From Jeongeupia sp. HS-3 (lineage in GTDB: Bacteria > Pseudomonadota > Gammaproteobacteria > Burkholderiales > Chitinibacteraceae): DNA of 64,000 nucleotides. The notes beneath the pieces are model-generated. The model made no database searches and had not been told where the DNA came from. It saw only the letters and a program-made list of their open reading frames with translations. Location: contig NZ_AP024094.1 in assembly GCF_015140455.1 (NCBI RefSeq), positions 1,302,001-1,366,000 on the forward strand, in the 5' to 3' direction. A program made the translations under genes and the position numbers. Shown piece after piece: positions 63,905-64,000 of this stretch. The stretch's first letter is position 1, and each line of letters opens with the position of its first letter.

Positions 63905-64000
63905 ATGCAGCCATTCCACGCCCGCGGTGCGATTTTTGATATGGACGGTCTGTTGCTCGATACCGAAAGGATCGCGTGCCAGGCTTGGCAACATGCCGCC
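63905..64000 (+). CDS. HAD family hydrolase, 3'-truncated by the window edge
   Basis: Only 32 residues are visible, starting MQPFHARGAIFDMDGLLLDT. The HAD motif I, D-M-D-G-L-L-L-D-T-E, is of the phosphoglucomutase/phosphatase group, where the first Asp is the nucleophile. The substrate cannot be inferred from this fragment. Confidence 0.85.
   Translation, partial: MQPFHARGAIFDMDGLLLDTERIACQAWQHAA

Overview
The window is a GC-rich, densely coded stretch of a Gram-negative chromosome. It most resembles a betaproteobacterium of the Neisseriales (Chitinibacteraceae-like). The grounds are a DUF2863 protein, a Neisseria-type porin, FbpABC-type iron uptake, PhaM/phasin/PHA synthase genes, a malic enzyme-phosphotransacetylase fusion and a TamA/TamB pair. 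This placement is an inference from gene content. I found no rRNA, tRNA, CRISPR array, prophage or complete insertion sequence. About 53 protein genes are called, including two short ones inside or between larger genes and a probable trp leader peptide.

Layout. 1-1.2 kb: end of a DUF2863 gene plus an overlapping small lipoprotein. 1.3-6.8 kb (minus): the conserved stress operon prkA-yeaH-spoVR, with a small secreted protein downstream. 7.0-10.7 kb: anaerobic/redox block with a TauE/SafE protein, hemN and fnr, divergent around two FNR boxes. 10.8-15 kb: phasin and dnaE. 15.2-19 kb: maeB, phaM-like, mltA. 19.1-23.5 kb: trp leader and trpE-trpG-(LprI-like)-trpD-trpC. 23.8-30 kb: porin, tex, an aspartate-semialdehyde-dehydrogenase-like protein and class I fumarase. 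30-32.1 kb: a GntR/HutC regulator with overlapping Nudix and thpR genes. 32.2-38 kb (minus): sulfurtransferase, a chemoreceptor, a MITE-like element and phaC-phaA. 38.2-47.8 kb: D,D-endopeptidase, trxC, fbpABC, rdgC, DUF2214, a papain-like lipoprotein, bioB and comF. 47.8-53.5 kb: tamB-tamA. 53.6-53.9 kb: an unrecognised 30-residue small-protein transcription unit. 54-63.3 kb (minus): fatty-acid beta-oxidation genes (thiolase, two-domain HAD/ECH enzyme, FadL, FadE) with a PsrA-like TetR regulator. The window ends with ychJ and the start of a HAD hydrolase gene.

How the genes fit together. Carbon storage (phaC, phaA, phaP, phaM-like), acetyl-CoA/malate metabolism (maeB, fum) and beta-oxidation form a connected acetyl-CoA economy. 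Regulatory sites read directly from the sequence support several circuits. FNR boxes lie at hemN/fnr. A PsrA-type palindrome lies on the psrA-fadE promoter, a Fur-like box on the fbpA promoter and a TCTAGA-centred palindrome before the GntR gene. A shared TTGTGC-N3-GCA motif lies at both phaP and phaC. A Trp-rich leader peptide precedes trpE.

Most genes are ordinary housekeeping genes. The least explained items are the 30-residue small gene and its ACTAC-rich upstream region, the 149-bp inverted-repeat element at 34.8 kb, the unusual trp leader, and the PHA operator motif.
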